Below, piece by piece: positions 21,986 to 36,800 of a stretch of DNA of 64,000 nt. The stretch's first letter is position 1. Every line of letters starts with the position of its first letter. The position numbers were made by a program, and so were the translations under genes. Source of the stretch: Archegozetes longisetosus (lineage: Eukaryota > Arthropoda > Arachnida > Sarcoptiformes > Trhypochthoniidae); NCBI GenBank assembly GCA_018873245.2, contig JAEMBT020000006.1, positions 14,168,387 through 14,232,386 on the forward strand, in the 5' to 3' direction. A model generated the notes under the pieces. The model searched no databases. It was not told the DNA's origin and worked only from the letters and a program-made list of their open reading frames with translations.

Positions 21986-23963
21986 AGACTTGACCGCGAT
22001 TAAGAGGTGGAACAGAAAACTAAGTAACAAAAGTCGTAATAAACTTAACAATAATAATAATAATAATAATAATAATGTTAAGTTAAGGTAAGAATTTATT
22101 TGGATTTAGTTTTTCGTAAACAAGTTTTGATTTTCAAATATTGGTGCTTAAAATTGAAGTCAAGTGTTAGTCAACTTTTTAAGATGAGTTGTGCTCAAAT
22201 AATTAGTTTAGTCCTATAGATCTTTTCAATATTGGGCGTTTAGTTAACTTTTCACTATTGAACATTTACTTTTAATCAGAGTGTTGAAAAAAATATTTCC
22301 TTGACCTGAAGCAAACTAATAATATGCTGAAAATTAATATTAATTACTGTTATATCGCAAACTGATAAATGAGCTTTTCATCAACATTTCAATTTCATTA
22401 GAAATTATGTAATGTATTTTCGGTATTTAGTTGTGATCAAGTCCTATGATTGAGCTCGTTATTTAGTTTATTGAGTATTGCACAGAGTACAGTAATCAAG
22501 ATAAATGTTGACACGACATGCATTACGAATGAGTCAAATGTTCAAATTTGTCATTATTCAAATTTAAAATGATTTGCAGAAACTGTTTTATCCTTGAAAA
22601 TAGTTTTGACAAAAATTTAATGCTAACAAGTGTGTTGCGGTTCGCGCTATCATTACTTTTTAAATGTTATCAAAAGTAGATAAGATGCAAAAAGAACATT
22701 GTCATTTTAATGCTTGGCTTTTTTTATGTGAAAGCTAACGGAATCCTCCGCATCTAAGCCTAGATATAACTGTTTTGATAGACTCCAGTACATAAATAAC
22801 ATACTTTTAGGTGAAATAAGTTCCCTTAAATTTAATGAAGAGTTCAATGTCAAATATGACGGTAATTTTGGTAATTGGCCAGCATACTCAGTTTAACGAA
22901 GAATTGCTACGAATATTTAATATTTTTGAATGGATGTGATGATGTGATGCACTTGAATGCTGCTTAATTAGTAGAACAGTATTAAATTGATAACAGTTTG
23001 ATATTTGGCAGACTTAGTGTGCAGTACTTGCGTAACTGCTCTGAATCGATCGAATAATTGAGTCACATGACTCATACTCAATCTAGTCAGTCAATAATGT
23101 TATGCTTGAAAATTTTATTTTTATTAGTCAAAAATATATTAAATATTAAGTTTAATTGTTTTATCTATAGTTAAACTCTAAACAGTTAGAAATCGGTGTT
23201 TCGTAGTTTGATAACCGTTTGAACAAATTGGTCTAAATTTAAGGTATGTTGACGTGATACAGACTCATGTGAGGTATTGACTATGATTTGAACATGATTA
23301 AAGGAAGCGGTTTTCTAGTTTATTAGTCATCTCATTCATTTTTACCTGTTATTCCGTTGAACAAAATCCGTGCTCATTTTCTCACTATAATTAGATTCTA
23401 GTTACTCTTAAATTTGCCTAAATTGTCAATTTCACATTTCAATTTTTATACTCAACTTATCCTATCATTATTTTTATTGTTAACCTAAGTATTTACTCAT
23501 TAATTAAAGATATGATCTTTTATGTAAAGAATTGATAATCTCAACAAATTTGTTTTGGAGTAATGGCCACACAAACAATTATTTTGGTAGAAAATATGAT
23601 TAAATATAAAAATAAGTCAATTGACAAGAAAGTAAGCGGTTCATCAATGATATCAGTTTGAGTGGAAAGTTTAGTTTTACGTAAGCCCAACTTAAGCTTA
23701 AAGTCCAAAACGATATGATTAAATTTAATTGCTCATGTTTCATGTGACTCTAATTCTATTTATTCACTATAAGTGCCTTCGATTTCCTTCTTTAATCTTT
23801 ATGTTAACAAAGAGTAGACTTGAACTTATTCAAGCTTAGATATCTTTCAAAGAAGTTATATAATTTTCACAACAAATATTCTTTAGAAGAAGTAACTAGG
23901 GCAAAATTTGGACTAACATTTGGCTTAAAACATAATTTTGAATAATTAAAAAACTGAACAATA
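21986..23963. other. Intergenic upstream of choline kinase
   Basis: About 2 kb with no assignable gene. It contains an (AAT)n microsatellite at 22049-22076. The rest is A+T-rich and unstructured as far as I can see, and includes the presumed choline kinase promoter. Confidence 0.5.
22049..22076 (+). repeat. (AAT)n microsatellite
   Basis: Nine uninterrupted AAT/ATA units. No gene is associated. Confidence 0.95.
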
Positions 23964-26820
23964 ATGTCTAATCGTAGCGAAAACGGAAAGTCAGACACTA
24001 TCAGTTTGGAAATGCGAGACAAGGCTTACAATATATGCAGAAAATTTCTAAGCGGAGAATGGAATAAGATATCGAGTTCTGATATGGTCTTTAAAACGAT
24101 CAGGTAATTTGATATTAACTTTAATTACTGTTATTGTTTGCTATTCAACTATTGCTTGGTATTAAAGTTCTGGCGTTGAGTTTTGTCACTTTTGCTTTGA
24201 TATGTTACATAATATTTAAACTCCAATTCAAATGAATGTCTGGAATGGTATGAGTTTTGTTTCACTTGTTATTACTTGAATGACTTGTATAAATATTGAT
24301 TCTATATTTTTTTGTTTTTAGACCAATAATTATTGAGTTGCAGTAATAATTAGAAATTATAATGATGCGTAGTTAACTTATTCGTCGTATCTGTTTAATG
24401 TTTCGATAGCAAGCAATGGCTCTCTTTTTATCAGTTTTCGATAAACTTGTGAGTTCGGTAGCAATTTTTAAATATCAGTCCTCTTCAAGCTTATTATTAT
24501 TTCTGATTGAAAAAACTTGCTTTACCTCAAGAAGTAATGATCTTGTCGATGATGCTACTTTGCAGTATAATACAGGAACAATTTGACAAAAGAAAGCCAC
24601 ATAGACTGTTAGTTTAATAGATAAGCATTTTTCATATTTATCTAGAGCTCAAGAGTTTAGAACCTAAAGCAATGAAGCCGCTTTTCACTTTCGTCAAACA
24701 TAGTAGTTGTTATCTTATCTTATGTTAAATAGGATGTGAATGTAAAATTTAGTCTTCTATAGTTAAAGATAAGTAAGAATTTAAAGTATATTTCTTACGG
24801 CCTTCGAAATTGAAATTCAGTTTCGAATATTGAACTAAATTCCTAATAATAATATTACGAGTCCTCCCATTGATGGATTGTTTTATGTAGGATGTGCTAC
24901 TTTTGCGTTATATTCTTCTGGTGGTAAACAGGATCAGATTATTTTTAGCAGACTGTTTATAATTACAGGAGCATATAAAAACTCTTGATTTAGAACATTG
25001 AGAACTGTCAACAATTCATTGCGTATCGTACTAGAGTTAATTTTGAAACTGTCCTTGCATTCAGTTGGGACCCACGCTCATGAATCAGACCATTTGAATG
25101 CACTCCAACCATTGGGTTATTGAAAAGTTGATAACAGGCATACAAGGCAAAAAGTGTCAAATTTAGAAATATAACAATGAAGAAGTCCAATTTTGAAACC
25201 TAAATGATTTATGTTTTACAGAATTGAAGGCGAACCTATGAGTCCGAATGAGCCAATCTAGAGCTTGTTATTATGTAACATGATCTTTATTTTAATAATA
25301 TTCTAATTGCACTGTTTGTTAGCCTTGAAAACATTTTGCCAACATTGAAAATAAGAGATTCCTCAATAACATGAACAAATACAAGGACATCGCTGTAATT
25401 AGATTTAACGATATTTCAATTTAGTTTTAATTGGATTTTTTCTTAAAATTTCTACAGCGGAGGCCTCAGCAATTTTTTATATTATTGTTCACTTCCGTCA
25501 ACACACACGCCATTGAATGGTGAACCGAGTCAAGTACTTCTTCGAATGTACGGCCAATTAATTGATGGAAACGATACCAAAGTGACTGATTCAGTCATAA
25601 CTATGTTATTGTCTGAGAGAAAACTAGGTCCAAAATTGTATGGAATATTTCCTGGCGGTCGACTTGAGGAATACATTCCTGTAAGTTATCTTTAATTACA
25701 TTGTTTAATTGGAATGTTCGAATCGCATCAATATGTGTGCAATTGCAGACTTGTAGACAGTTACTGTAACGGATGCTTATGATAGCAGTTGCAGAAAACT
25801 GTAAAAGCTTTAAAAACACCAAATTCGCTGATCCGATGTCAAAAATATGTTTGCGTTCAGTCATTAGGATTGCGAAGACTCGTAGTGAGGATATAACTAT
25901 AGTCTTTATTCTGAACCTTAAAACTGAAGTTTTTAATGTTTTTATATTTCTTTTTCTTATTGATGATCAAAAATTAATTAAACTGAAGGCTCGAGCGATG
26001 CTGTGTGAAGAGTTAAAAAATCCTGTCTATTCTGCGACCATAGCCCGAAAGTTAGCGACTGTCCATAGTCTGGATGTGCCAATCAACAAGGAGCCAACTT
26101 GGCTTTTCGACTCTATGTACCAATGGCTCGAAACTGTCCGAAACCTACAACAATCTGATGAGAATTCTGCTCAAACTTCAAAAAGTCAAGAATTAGAACA
26201 AGAGTTGTTTTCATTTGATTTCGAATCAGAGGTTGAATGGTTGAAAAAGTTTCTCGATTCCTGTGATTCGCCGACAGTTTTTTCACACAACGATCTACAA
26301 GAGGGAAATATTTTGCTTCCAGAAAGTGCTTCCACTAAAATATGTCCGTTTGACGATCGTATTGTGTTCATCGATTTCGAGTTTTGCGCTTACAACTATC
26401 GTGGCTTTGATCTTGGGAATCATTTTTGTGAACGAATGTTTGACTATTCCAACCCTGAATGGCCCCATTATTACGCATATATGGACGCATATCCTGATGA
26501 CAGCGAAAAACGTTATTTTGTCAGAGAATATCTAAAACAGTCGAAACAATGTAATAATGAGGACCACCTTATCAAGGAAGCAGATTATTTCGCACTCGCA
26601 TCACATCTGTTATGGACTCTATGGGGTATCATTAATGCCAGAACTTCGAAGATTCAGTTCGGTTATCGGGTATGAATAATATTCCTAAATTCTGTTTATC
26701 TATTGTCTAATTATTTAACCCATATCTTATTAGGAATATGGAAAAACACGACTCACAGCCTACATTAAACATAAGGATGATCTTTTAAGGAAGTACTCAA
26801 ATGACAACTTAAATGTTTAA
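23964..26820 (+). CDS. Choline kinase, 4 exons
   Basis: Cytosolic kinase for the first step of the CDP-choline (Kennedy) pathway: choline + ATP to phosphocholine, often with some ethanolamine activity. Exons are 23964-24103, 25458-25680, 25989-26669 and 26734-26820; all junctions are GT-AG and keep frame, giving 376 aa. Key motifs are the N-lobe nucleotide loop GGLSNFLYYC (48-57), VLLRMYG, and the catalytic SHNDLQEGNILL (220-231, Asp223 base, Asn228 metal ligand). The choline-kinase signature IDFEFCAYNYRGFDLGNHFC follows, with Asp250 as metal ligand. QEGN and YNYRGFDLGNHF are the choline-kinase forms, whereas ethanolamine kinases typically have different residues here. Intron 1 is 1354 bp. 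Intron 2 (25681-25988) stays open in the exon-3 frame, so the boundary was set from family alignment (SATIARKLATVHSL). An AATAAA at 27386 may be the poly(A) signal. Confidence 0.95.
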
Positions 26821-28038
26821 AAATTAAGAATTGGATACATAGCATAACAATAGATTATTTTTCAATAGACTCTTAACTTAAAAGCTATTTTGTTTTCTAT
26901 AAGAAAATTTTTGTGATAAAATGAGAATGTGCTCTACTTTTCTCTATCGGTCATATAATTGGTAGTTTGATTGATTTTTGATTTGACTATTGATGGACTG
27001 AAAGTGGTGATCAGTTGATTGATATGTTGTGAAAGACTGTATAAGACTGTCGTTAATTAATTCGTATTTCACACACGAATCAGACTCAGTGTAATATTTT
27101 AACATTACTTTTAAGGCAAATGATTCTTATATTTATTTTTAAAAGCATTCCTCGTTTTTTAAGTTAAATCGTGTAAATGTAAAGCTTTTATTTTTATTTA
27201 AATGAACAACTATTTATATTATAAGATCAATAAGAAAATTGAGTGCAATGAAAGTTATTTGATCCTTATTTAATAATCTGAATCGCTATACCACTGACTG
27301 ACAGTCTAAAACTTGTGCCTTCAGAACGAAATTACTGCATAAAAAAAGAGTATAATTCAGATTTAAACAAAAGTTATTGTATAACAATAAAGTCTATATA
27401 ATCAATAAATGAATAAACTTCAAAGTCTATAACTGATTTAAATTAATATTTATTGTGCTCTGATGAATGTCTGATTAGTTTGAACTAATCTCCAAGAGAA
27501 CATTTACCAAGCTTTGGTTATTCAATTTTATAAAATTTTAAACCAAAGTTTATAAATTGTTAATGCAAAACCTATTGAAATCATTTTTCAAATATAGTAT
27601 CAGAGAATAATTTGAGAAGTTTGTTAAAATTTAGTTAAATCTATTGTATTATATTTGAGGCTTAAGGTTGTGTTTTAGATTTAAATGAAACTTGAGGCTA
27701 TTACAAGGCTTAAAATAAGTTTAATTTAGTTCATATTTCCGTAACAATGAAAGTTTTGAAATTCTATTTGAAAGCGAATGATTTCGCTCACATTGTTTCG
27801 TCATATAATTGATTCTGCTTCAGCTCTATGAGGAATTCAGGTACAAAATTCAATGTTTTTTACTCAAAGTCTACAAGAATATCAAACTTCGCGGAACTAA
27901 ACGGAAGTCTAGCGTTTGAGAGGCATTTATGTGACGACCTCTATTAGGAATCACGTGACATTTCAGATAAACTTTTGAAAACAAAATTTATTAAAAGTAA
28001 ACTAAATTTTAAAATAAAGTAAAAGAATAATTTCAAAA
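26821..28038. other. 3' region of choline kinase and spacer
   Basis: About 1.2 kb with no assignable frame. It holds the AATAAA at 27386-27391 that could end the choline kinase transcript. The last ~150 bp before 28039 should contain the mL52 promoter. Confidence 0.5.
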
Positions 28039-28341
28039 ATGTTAACAAAGTCACTGAAACTAAACTTGATATCAAATAGTTTGTTGCAATTATCTCGACG
28101 TCATATAACAGTTAGAAAATGGAGAAAATTGAAAGGAATGCACGAACAACGAGCAAGTTCGAGTCCACTGACCGATTTACCCGATTGGAGCTATACTGAT
28201 GGCAGAGGCTATGGACCGATGACTGTCGGACAGAAGAAACGGTATATTAGGGATCAAGAGATGGCTGAAACTGTTGTCAAATATATGAAACAATTTAAAA
28301 TTGCTCAGCAATTAGTTCCAAATAAGGATGAAAATAACTAA
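28039..28341 (+). CDS. MRPL52: Mitochondrial ribosomal protein mL52
   Basis: Single-exon frame of 100 aa encoding a small protein of the mitochondrial large ribosomal subunit. The N-terminus (MLTKSLKLNLISNSLLQLSR) is basic, hydroxylated and without acidic residues, as expected for a mitochondrial presequence. The diagnostic block is SPLTDLPDWSYTDGR (53-67), matching the PLTxLPDWSYxDGRP core of animal mL52. It is followed by the conserved basic helix region GQKKRYIRDQEMAETVVKYM. The protein is slightly shorter than human (123 aa) because the C-terminal tail is reduced. A clear AATAAA at 28487 with a GT-rich stretch after it fits transcript termination. Confidence 0.92.
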   Translation: MLTKSLKLNLISNSLLQLSRRHITVRKWRKLKGMHEQRASSSPLTDLPDWSYTDGRGYGPMTVGQKKRYIRDQEMAETVVKYMKQFKIAQQLVPNKDENN

Positions 28342-29377
28342 ACTTTAAATCATATAAATTGATTAGTTTTTCTATTCAATGTGATTATCAGTAGTTTTTT
28401 CGTTAAGCATCTCATTATAATTAATATTCTTTGTTTTTGGTTCAATTATAGCTGTATTTAAATCAATTTAGTTATAATGTTAAGTAAATAAAGTGCACTT
28501 TTTATGTGTTCATATTTATGTGTTTTTGTAAACATTTGTCTTCAATTGAGTTTTATTTGAAAATTACTATAATTTTCGACAAGTTTGTAAAAGGCTTTAA
28601 TGTGCTCTAATTGTTCCTTAATCAGACCTTTAGAGAGTCTGACGAAATTAAGTTGAGAAAAGTTTCAATAAACTGTAAGTTGAAAGCCTTGAATGAAAGC
28701 ATTGAGAAAGTGATTGACAAAAAGCGTAATAAGCGAACAGTCCCTCAAAACTCCATTTTCAACGTCTTTGCGTCCGATTTCATTGTGTGTTGTCTTACCT
28801 CATACTAAACACAAACCGCTTATCAAATAACTGATTAATGAAAATAAAATTGAGTTAAAGCAAAAGTAATTAATAAATAGTGGCGCAAATCAATTATTAA
28901 AAGTGAGTATAATTTAGACGTAATTAACACGTAATACAATAGTTATGTTTTTATGGCTCTATATTTGACTCCCTTTTGGGTTGAATTTTATGTTTTATTT
29001 TCTTAAACATTATTATTGTATTGAATGAACGAAATTAATAGCAGAAGAGAAAAAATGTAAATCAAATCAAAATATAACCTCAACAGAAATGACGACTCAA
29101 TGCATTTGCATAATTAAAATGATGTAATCATTAATTAATTGATTAGTTATTTCGATCAAATTGAATTGATTTTTATGAATCAATGTACTAATCGTTAGTG
29201 TTAAGTCGTTCACTACTTACGTATTGATCTCATTCACTGATAATTCAACTTATTATTAGTTACTTATAGTTTATCATTCAATCAAATATCGATTAAGTGA
29301 TTCTAAAAAGTTTTTTCTACTTAAATTAGTTTTTAGAGTTTTATTGAGCTGAACATTGGGATCAATTAAGTTAAACA
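28342..29377. other. Spacer between mL52 and the zinc-finger gene
   Basis: About 1 kb. It carries the mL52 poly(A) signal (28487-28492). No gene is recognised; the short frame at 28611-28808 starts with TTG and resembles nothing known. Confidence 0.5.
28487..28492 (+). terminator. Poly(A) signal of mL52
   Basis: AATAAA 146 bp after the mL52 stop codon, followed within 20-35 bp by a GT-rich stretch (TTTTTATGTGTTCATATTTA and on), the usual downstream element. Confidence 0.7.
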
Positions 29378-31186
<1,809 letters not shown>

Positions 31187-33856
31187 GTCTACAAATCAAA
31201 CTAGGATTTCATCCCAATATATATTATTAATTCATATTTAGATCATTAAATATAACTCAATTATTTTATCATTATTTTGAATGAATTTAATCAATGCGAA
31301 AGTTTAAAATCTTATGAATAAACTCATTGTAGACAAAGAACAATATTATATAAAAAAAATTATCACATTTTCAGTGAATAATTGTATGAATTTAGGTTAT
31401 TTTCCTGTATTAATTTTGATTTTATAAATAAAATTCTAGGAGATAAACAAAACCGAAATTTATTTCTTATCCAATTTGTTTCAATGTAAATAACTTGAAC
31501 ACGATCTGAAACTACAGACCAGAAGTAATAGTATACAATACATCTTTGATCAATATAAGCCAAAATATTGCTGTTTTGTTGATTAAACTAAAAATTCATA
31601 AATTTAATAATGTGCAACCGTAACGAGCTCTAAAAGTATATTTTATTATATGCACTATTTACTGTAGTACTTACACAGTTTCATGTCTGAAATAATTGCC
31701 TCAACCTAATCAACTATATACCAGAGTGTATAACATTAAAAGATAGAATTTAACGACTGTACAGCTTGTTTCCTTCAAATAAGCTTAAATCCGGAACTAT
31801 GAGTGATACATATAAGAGTCAAAATTAAAGGCATTTTCATATAATAGAAGTTTAATACTTTTGTTTGTAGTTTAATAGTTCAAAAACTTTTATCAAAAAC
31901 GCTTAGACTCTTAACAAAAATCTTTTTACTACTAATAGTTTGTTTATTCAACAAGTAACAAAAAATGAGTAAAGACTAACTTAGACCTCCATTTTTATCC
32001 TTAACTTCATAAGCGTTGTGAGTCATTTTAACGTTTTTAAATTTTCTTATCAAAGAATTGTGAGTAAAGCAAAGCATGTTTTATCGCCTAATGTTGTTTC
32101 TATTAGTTTTATAACTTTTCCCTCAAAAAACTACTCATTACAAATCATTTCCGGAATTTTTCAAACATATTTCAAGGAAACGAGCTGTACTGTAGCTTTT
32201 AAAATACTAATAGTGATAATGATTATCATTTTGATCAGTAACTCACAAATCAATCATTACATATCAGTTGAAATGAAGACACAATATTTTGTTTATAATG
32301 CGAAAGAAAGTATACTTCATGAACTATTAAATTTGTATTTTGTTAAAGCTCATTATTCATTTGTTATTCAGTTCGTTATTCATTCAACTCATTAGTAATT
32401 AGGGTTTTTGAAAATTTAATCAATTCTGAATCAGTCAATACTATGGAGATCTTATGGTACAGTCGATACTTCCTATTCATTCTTTGCACATCAAGTATAT
32501 ATTTATCAATTTTACTAAGGTATTTATTTCGAGCATAGTACAGTCGACCGGTAAAAGTTATGCATTGATCCTGGATTAATCCCTGATGCGCTTGGATAAG
32601 ATAAAAGGAACGAGACATAAATCAAAATAATGATAATTTAGTCCTTGATAAACATGATCAATATCTTAGTATCATTCATAGCAAAAGTCAATTTAATATT
32701 AGAAATAACAATCAATCAGTCATAGAACAAAAATACTGACCAGATCTATAAAATAATTTTAATGAAATATCAAGTTATAACTCATTCAAGTAATTTTATA
32801 TCCGATTTGGCAATTACTGACATTTTAAAACCGAGTTGATAACACGTATTTAAAGGAATGATAAAAACTTTTCATAATTTTTAAATGTTGAAAACTTTTC
32901 GACTCATGGTATTTGTCAAATCTTTTCATTGACATGACTCAAAATTTATTATTGAAAAGTCCTAAACTGGTTATTAAGAATGTATTTATTGATTAATCTC
33001 AATATAAGTTACACAAGTCTGAGTGAGTTGTCTCGCCCTAAAGTTTATCAGCTCTTCTAAATCTTTTTAGGAGCGATAAATACACAACTTTTATCTGTTG
33101 ACGGTACAGCTACCACCAAATAGTTCTACTTTTGTTAATCCCAAACTGATGCGTTCTGAGCAAACTTTTAAGAGCTTGCTCATTCGTTCAGTTATTTAAA
33201 CTTAGATTATGAATCATTTGATTTTAAAGTGGCGAACGGTTCAATAATCACTGATAATCAGATGATTTGATGCACTTTTTAAGTCAGTAAAGTTCAAAGA
33301 AGTTTAAAAGTATGTTTCAGTACAACGTAAAATCTTAATTATCGCACCTGTTTATAGTTAATTAATTAATTCATTAAAATCATGTAAATAACTCTTGAAA
33401 CTGACAGAATATTGATTGCTATCTTGTTTCACGACTAGATTCTAATGTTTTATTAGTTTAAATTTGTATCTTTTTTATATAATTTATTTACGATATGAGT
33501 CAATAAATATCAACTATAATTACCAGTCGTGAGTCAAGTGTTGATTTTTATTCCCAAAATTTGAGTTAAAACTTAAACAATAGCTCTCTGACTAAGATTA
33601 TTCAATTTTTACGCTGTCCCTAACTTTCCATCTCTATGGATCAGGGATTAAAGTAAAACTATTTGGTGGTAACTGTATTTACGAACTAATGCTCTAAATA
33701 GATTTAAAACTTATTGAATAGTGTCAACACCATAATAAAAATTAAAATGCATCAACTCAAAAAATTAACTAATGCATACAACTAATTGAACATTACATAA
33801 CGGTTATATAAATTGATTATAGTATAAATTTGGATGCCTATCATATTTGAAACTTC
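31187..33856. other. Convergent spacer between zinc-finger and PEP-synthase-like genes
   Basis: About 2.7 kb lying 3' of both flanking genes. An AATAAA at 31427-31432 probably serves the zinc-finger transcript. The frame at 32018-32395 is A+T-driven and matches nothing I know. No repeats stand out. Confidence 0.5.
31427..31432 (+). terminator. Poly(A) signal of the zinc-finger gene
   Basis: AATAAA 240 bp after the stop codon. An earlier ATGAATAAAC at ~31314-31323 also contains AATAAA and could be used instead. Confidence 0.5.
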
Positions 33857-36800
33857 TCATTCAATGGTTCCGTTTTGATTATGGTCAGAAACTTTAGACA
33901 TGGTTCCATTTTCACAATCGAGTAGAACCATATCTCCTGTTTTGAACACTTGAGTTGCACCAGTGGCCCCAACCAGACACGGCAGTCCGTATTCTCGAGC
34001 AATAACAGCTCCGTGTGATACAAGTCCACCAATTTCTGTGGCGATACCACTAATCATAGGAAAATAAGGAGACCATCCGATGTCTGTGCTGTATGTTACC
34101 AGAATATCTCCAGGCTATCATTATTCAATTTTTTTCAAATTAATGGTTTGATAGTTTTTGAAAACTTTAATACCTTAATATAGACGGCATCCTCCAAATT
34201 TGGTGCAACACAAACTCTCGCGACTATTTTTCCTAAACTAACTGGAGTTCCTTTTATTATTTGATCGCCACTCAAACTAAAATCATTGTATTGAAGAAGC
34301 TGAAAGAGAAATAGAATCAGTTTATAGTTTTGTTTTCTTAATCCGTTATATAAAGAATAGCTTACATTTCTTGGCTGAAAATCATATCCTTTAACGATTT
34401 CATCGAACTTCCAATCTTCCATTTTAAAATAGAGTTTCTTTCTTTGTTTAGCTTTGGTTATCAAAAGTGGATTTCGAGTCTTAAAATATTGGTCGATCTC
34501 ATAAATAGTCATATGGAATATGAAATCCAGTTCAGGAATGAGTCCCTCCGAATGCATTTGATCTGCTAATTTCCACATTGATTGTCGAGCCAAGTCGAAT
34601 GCGTAGATTATTATAGATTTAGTTTCTTCTCTCATTGCAACGGCACGTCTCGCAAGTGGTAAAACAATGTATTTCAATAAGAACTTTCGATGAAAGTTAA
34701 GAGGAGTTTTAAGAGAATCAATGATTTGTGATGTAGAAGTCTTATCGTGTGCCTTATAAGCAGATGCATCGCCGGCAAGCATTGTCTTAAATTAAAGAAA
34801 ATCATTCGAAGTGAAAAACGAATTGTGTCTATTGATCAATTGCCAATTTATATATACCTTAAGTGATTTAATAACAGGAATAGGATTGTCTCTCCAAACC
34901 TTATTCAAAGTATCGAACTCTTTATAGCCTCTGTGTCCATGCTTTCTAATGAATTCTTTGAATTTCTCACCACTTTTAGTGTTAGATGATTGAAGATATC
35001 TTAAGGCTTCCTCATCACTGAGTTCTCGAAACTTTTGTGGATCTTCAATAGATTGTGCCAATTTTCTCAATGCTGAAGGAACGTCAGCACTCACTAATGA
35101 CCCGCATTGAGACATCAAATATGCGAAGTCAGTAAACATATGTGGATCTATTACAAAACAGAATCAAATTGTATAGCTATTTGATTAGAGTTATTAAATA
35201 TTAAGAATTCTTTATTTACTATCTTTCTCTTGAGATAAAAGTGAAATTATATAGTGATTAAACATCGAAGAGGCAGATGTTGTCTTGAGGTGAGTCATTC
35301 CATCCTAAAAAAATTTTAATTACTAAGATGTATTAAGGTGTCCCGCTCAAAGTAACGCGTGGCGGAGTGGCAGCGTGTCTTGGGGCTGCAGGGTGGAACT
35401 GGTCGTCGCCTTAGATTTGTTTGGTGATTCTTGTTTTGTGAAACGAGTCGATCTACGGGGCTTTCGGATCAATTGTGGACAGAAAGGAGTTAGTCAATTC
35501 TGTTTCTGATGAACTTTACTCATAACAGTATTGACTAACTCCTGCCTGTCAGTAACTAGTCCAAGAGACCAGGTTGATATTTGTCTCACAGGATGGGAGT
35601 TGGTGGAAGCGGGTTCAAGGTGTTGACCGGTTCTGTTTTATGGTTTCCAGGAAGTGCCGCTATAGGTCTGCGTCATTTTAAGTGGGATACCCTAATAATT
35701 TAGCTTTTTATGTTTTGCCTTACATTTATTATACGATCAGATTTACGACAAATATCAGCAAACATTTCGCTAGAAGTTGAATAGTTCTTATCCAAAACAT
35801 ATCTTTCATTATGAATCATATTTCTATAGCGATCAACAAAATATTGCGGATAAATCATATACGGAGATAAATAGAATTCTCTCCAAAATCTAGCTTTCAA
35901 TGAATCATTTTCTGAAACATCATCACAATCTTCTCTGATATCTGGATCTGTAATTTCATGACCAAAAACTGCCAAAATCATAGCTTTTGTATAATTCGAC
36001 TCATTTTTTGACATCTTGAAAAACTCAGACTAAAAAGTATAGTATCATTATTATTATTATTATAAAATTGCATGACCAAATAGTATACATTTTTTAAATT
36101 GAAGAACATATGATTGTAAACTCGTCCCAAATCTGAAGTAACATAAGGACAATAAAACTGAAGAGGTAGTCCTTCCGTTTCGTGTAAGTCAGTTATAAAG
36201 ATTGGCATCCACAAATTCATAAAAAATGTCGAATTTATATGAGAAGAACATCCTGGCATCACTTCTCCAATATTGGCTTTGGATAAGTATTCTCTTTCGG
36301 CAGGAAGTCCAACGTCTAACTCATGCATTAATTCGAATTCAGTAAAATTTGAATCCAAATTAGTGACAGGTCTCGATTGAAGAATGAATATTCGATCATT
36401 CTTTATACCCCATTCAATGTCACGAACACTGCCATAAAACTTTTGTATCTGAAATTATGTCAAAATTTCATTGCAAAGATGCAGAGTTTAAGATTAATTC
36501 TCGAAAATTTAGGAATCTTATATGTTATCAGTATAGCGAGTCATACCTTCAAAGCAATATTTGCTAGTCTTATTGCATTCTCATCACTAATACAACACTT
36601 ATTTTGATTTTGACTACTCATCTCAACTGTTCCATCCTCTGAGTCATTAACTTTAATACATTTAGCTTTCGATCCGATAGAAATTGATTTGATTCCTTCA
36701 ATTGTTCGACTATCGAAAGAATTATTTGTTATATTGACCTGAACTCTGATAGTATCAGGTTCTGCTAAGGCGGACACAACACTTTCTCCAATTCCATAAT

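Noticed and set aside
22049..22076. Possible Asn-rich protein end from the (AAT)n tract
   Set aside because: The Asn run is the translated microsatellite at the end of a frame that otherwise lies in a non-coding repeat.
25008..25190. Hydrophobic minus-strand frame in choline kinase intron 1
   Set aside because: No conserved motif and no ATG-supported start. Intronic chance frame.
25681..25988. Open frame continuing from choline kinase intron 2 into exon 3
   Set aside because: The codons before 25989 do not fit the kinase family, and a GTAAGT donor and AAG acceptor allow a precise in-frame splice.
32018..32395. 125-codon plus-strand frame in the convergent spacer
   Set aside because: Low-complexity A+T-driven composition, non-ATG start and no family match.
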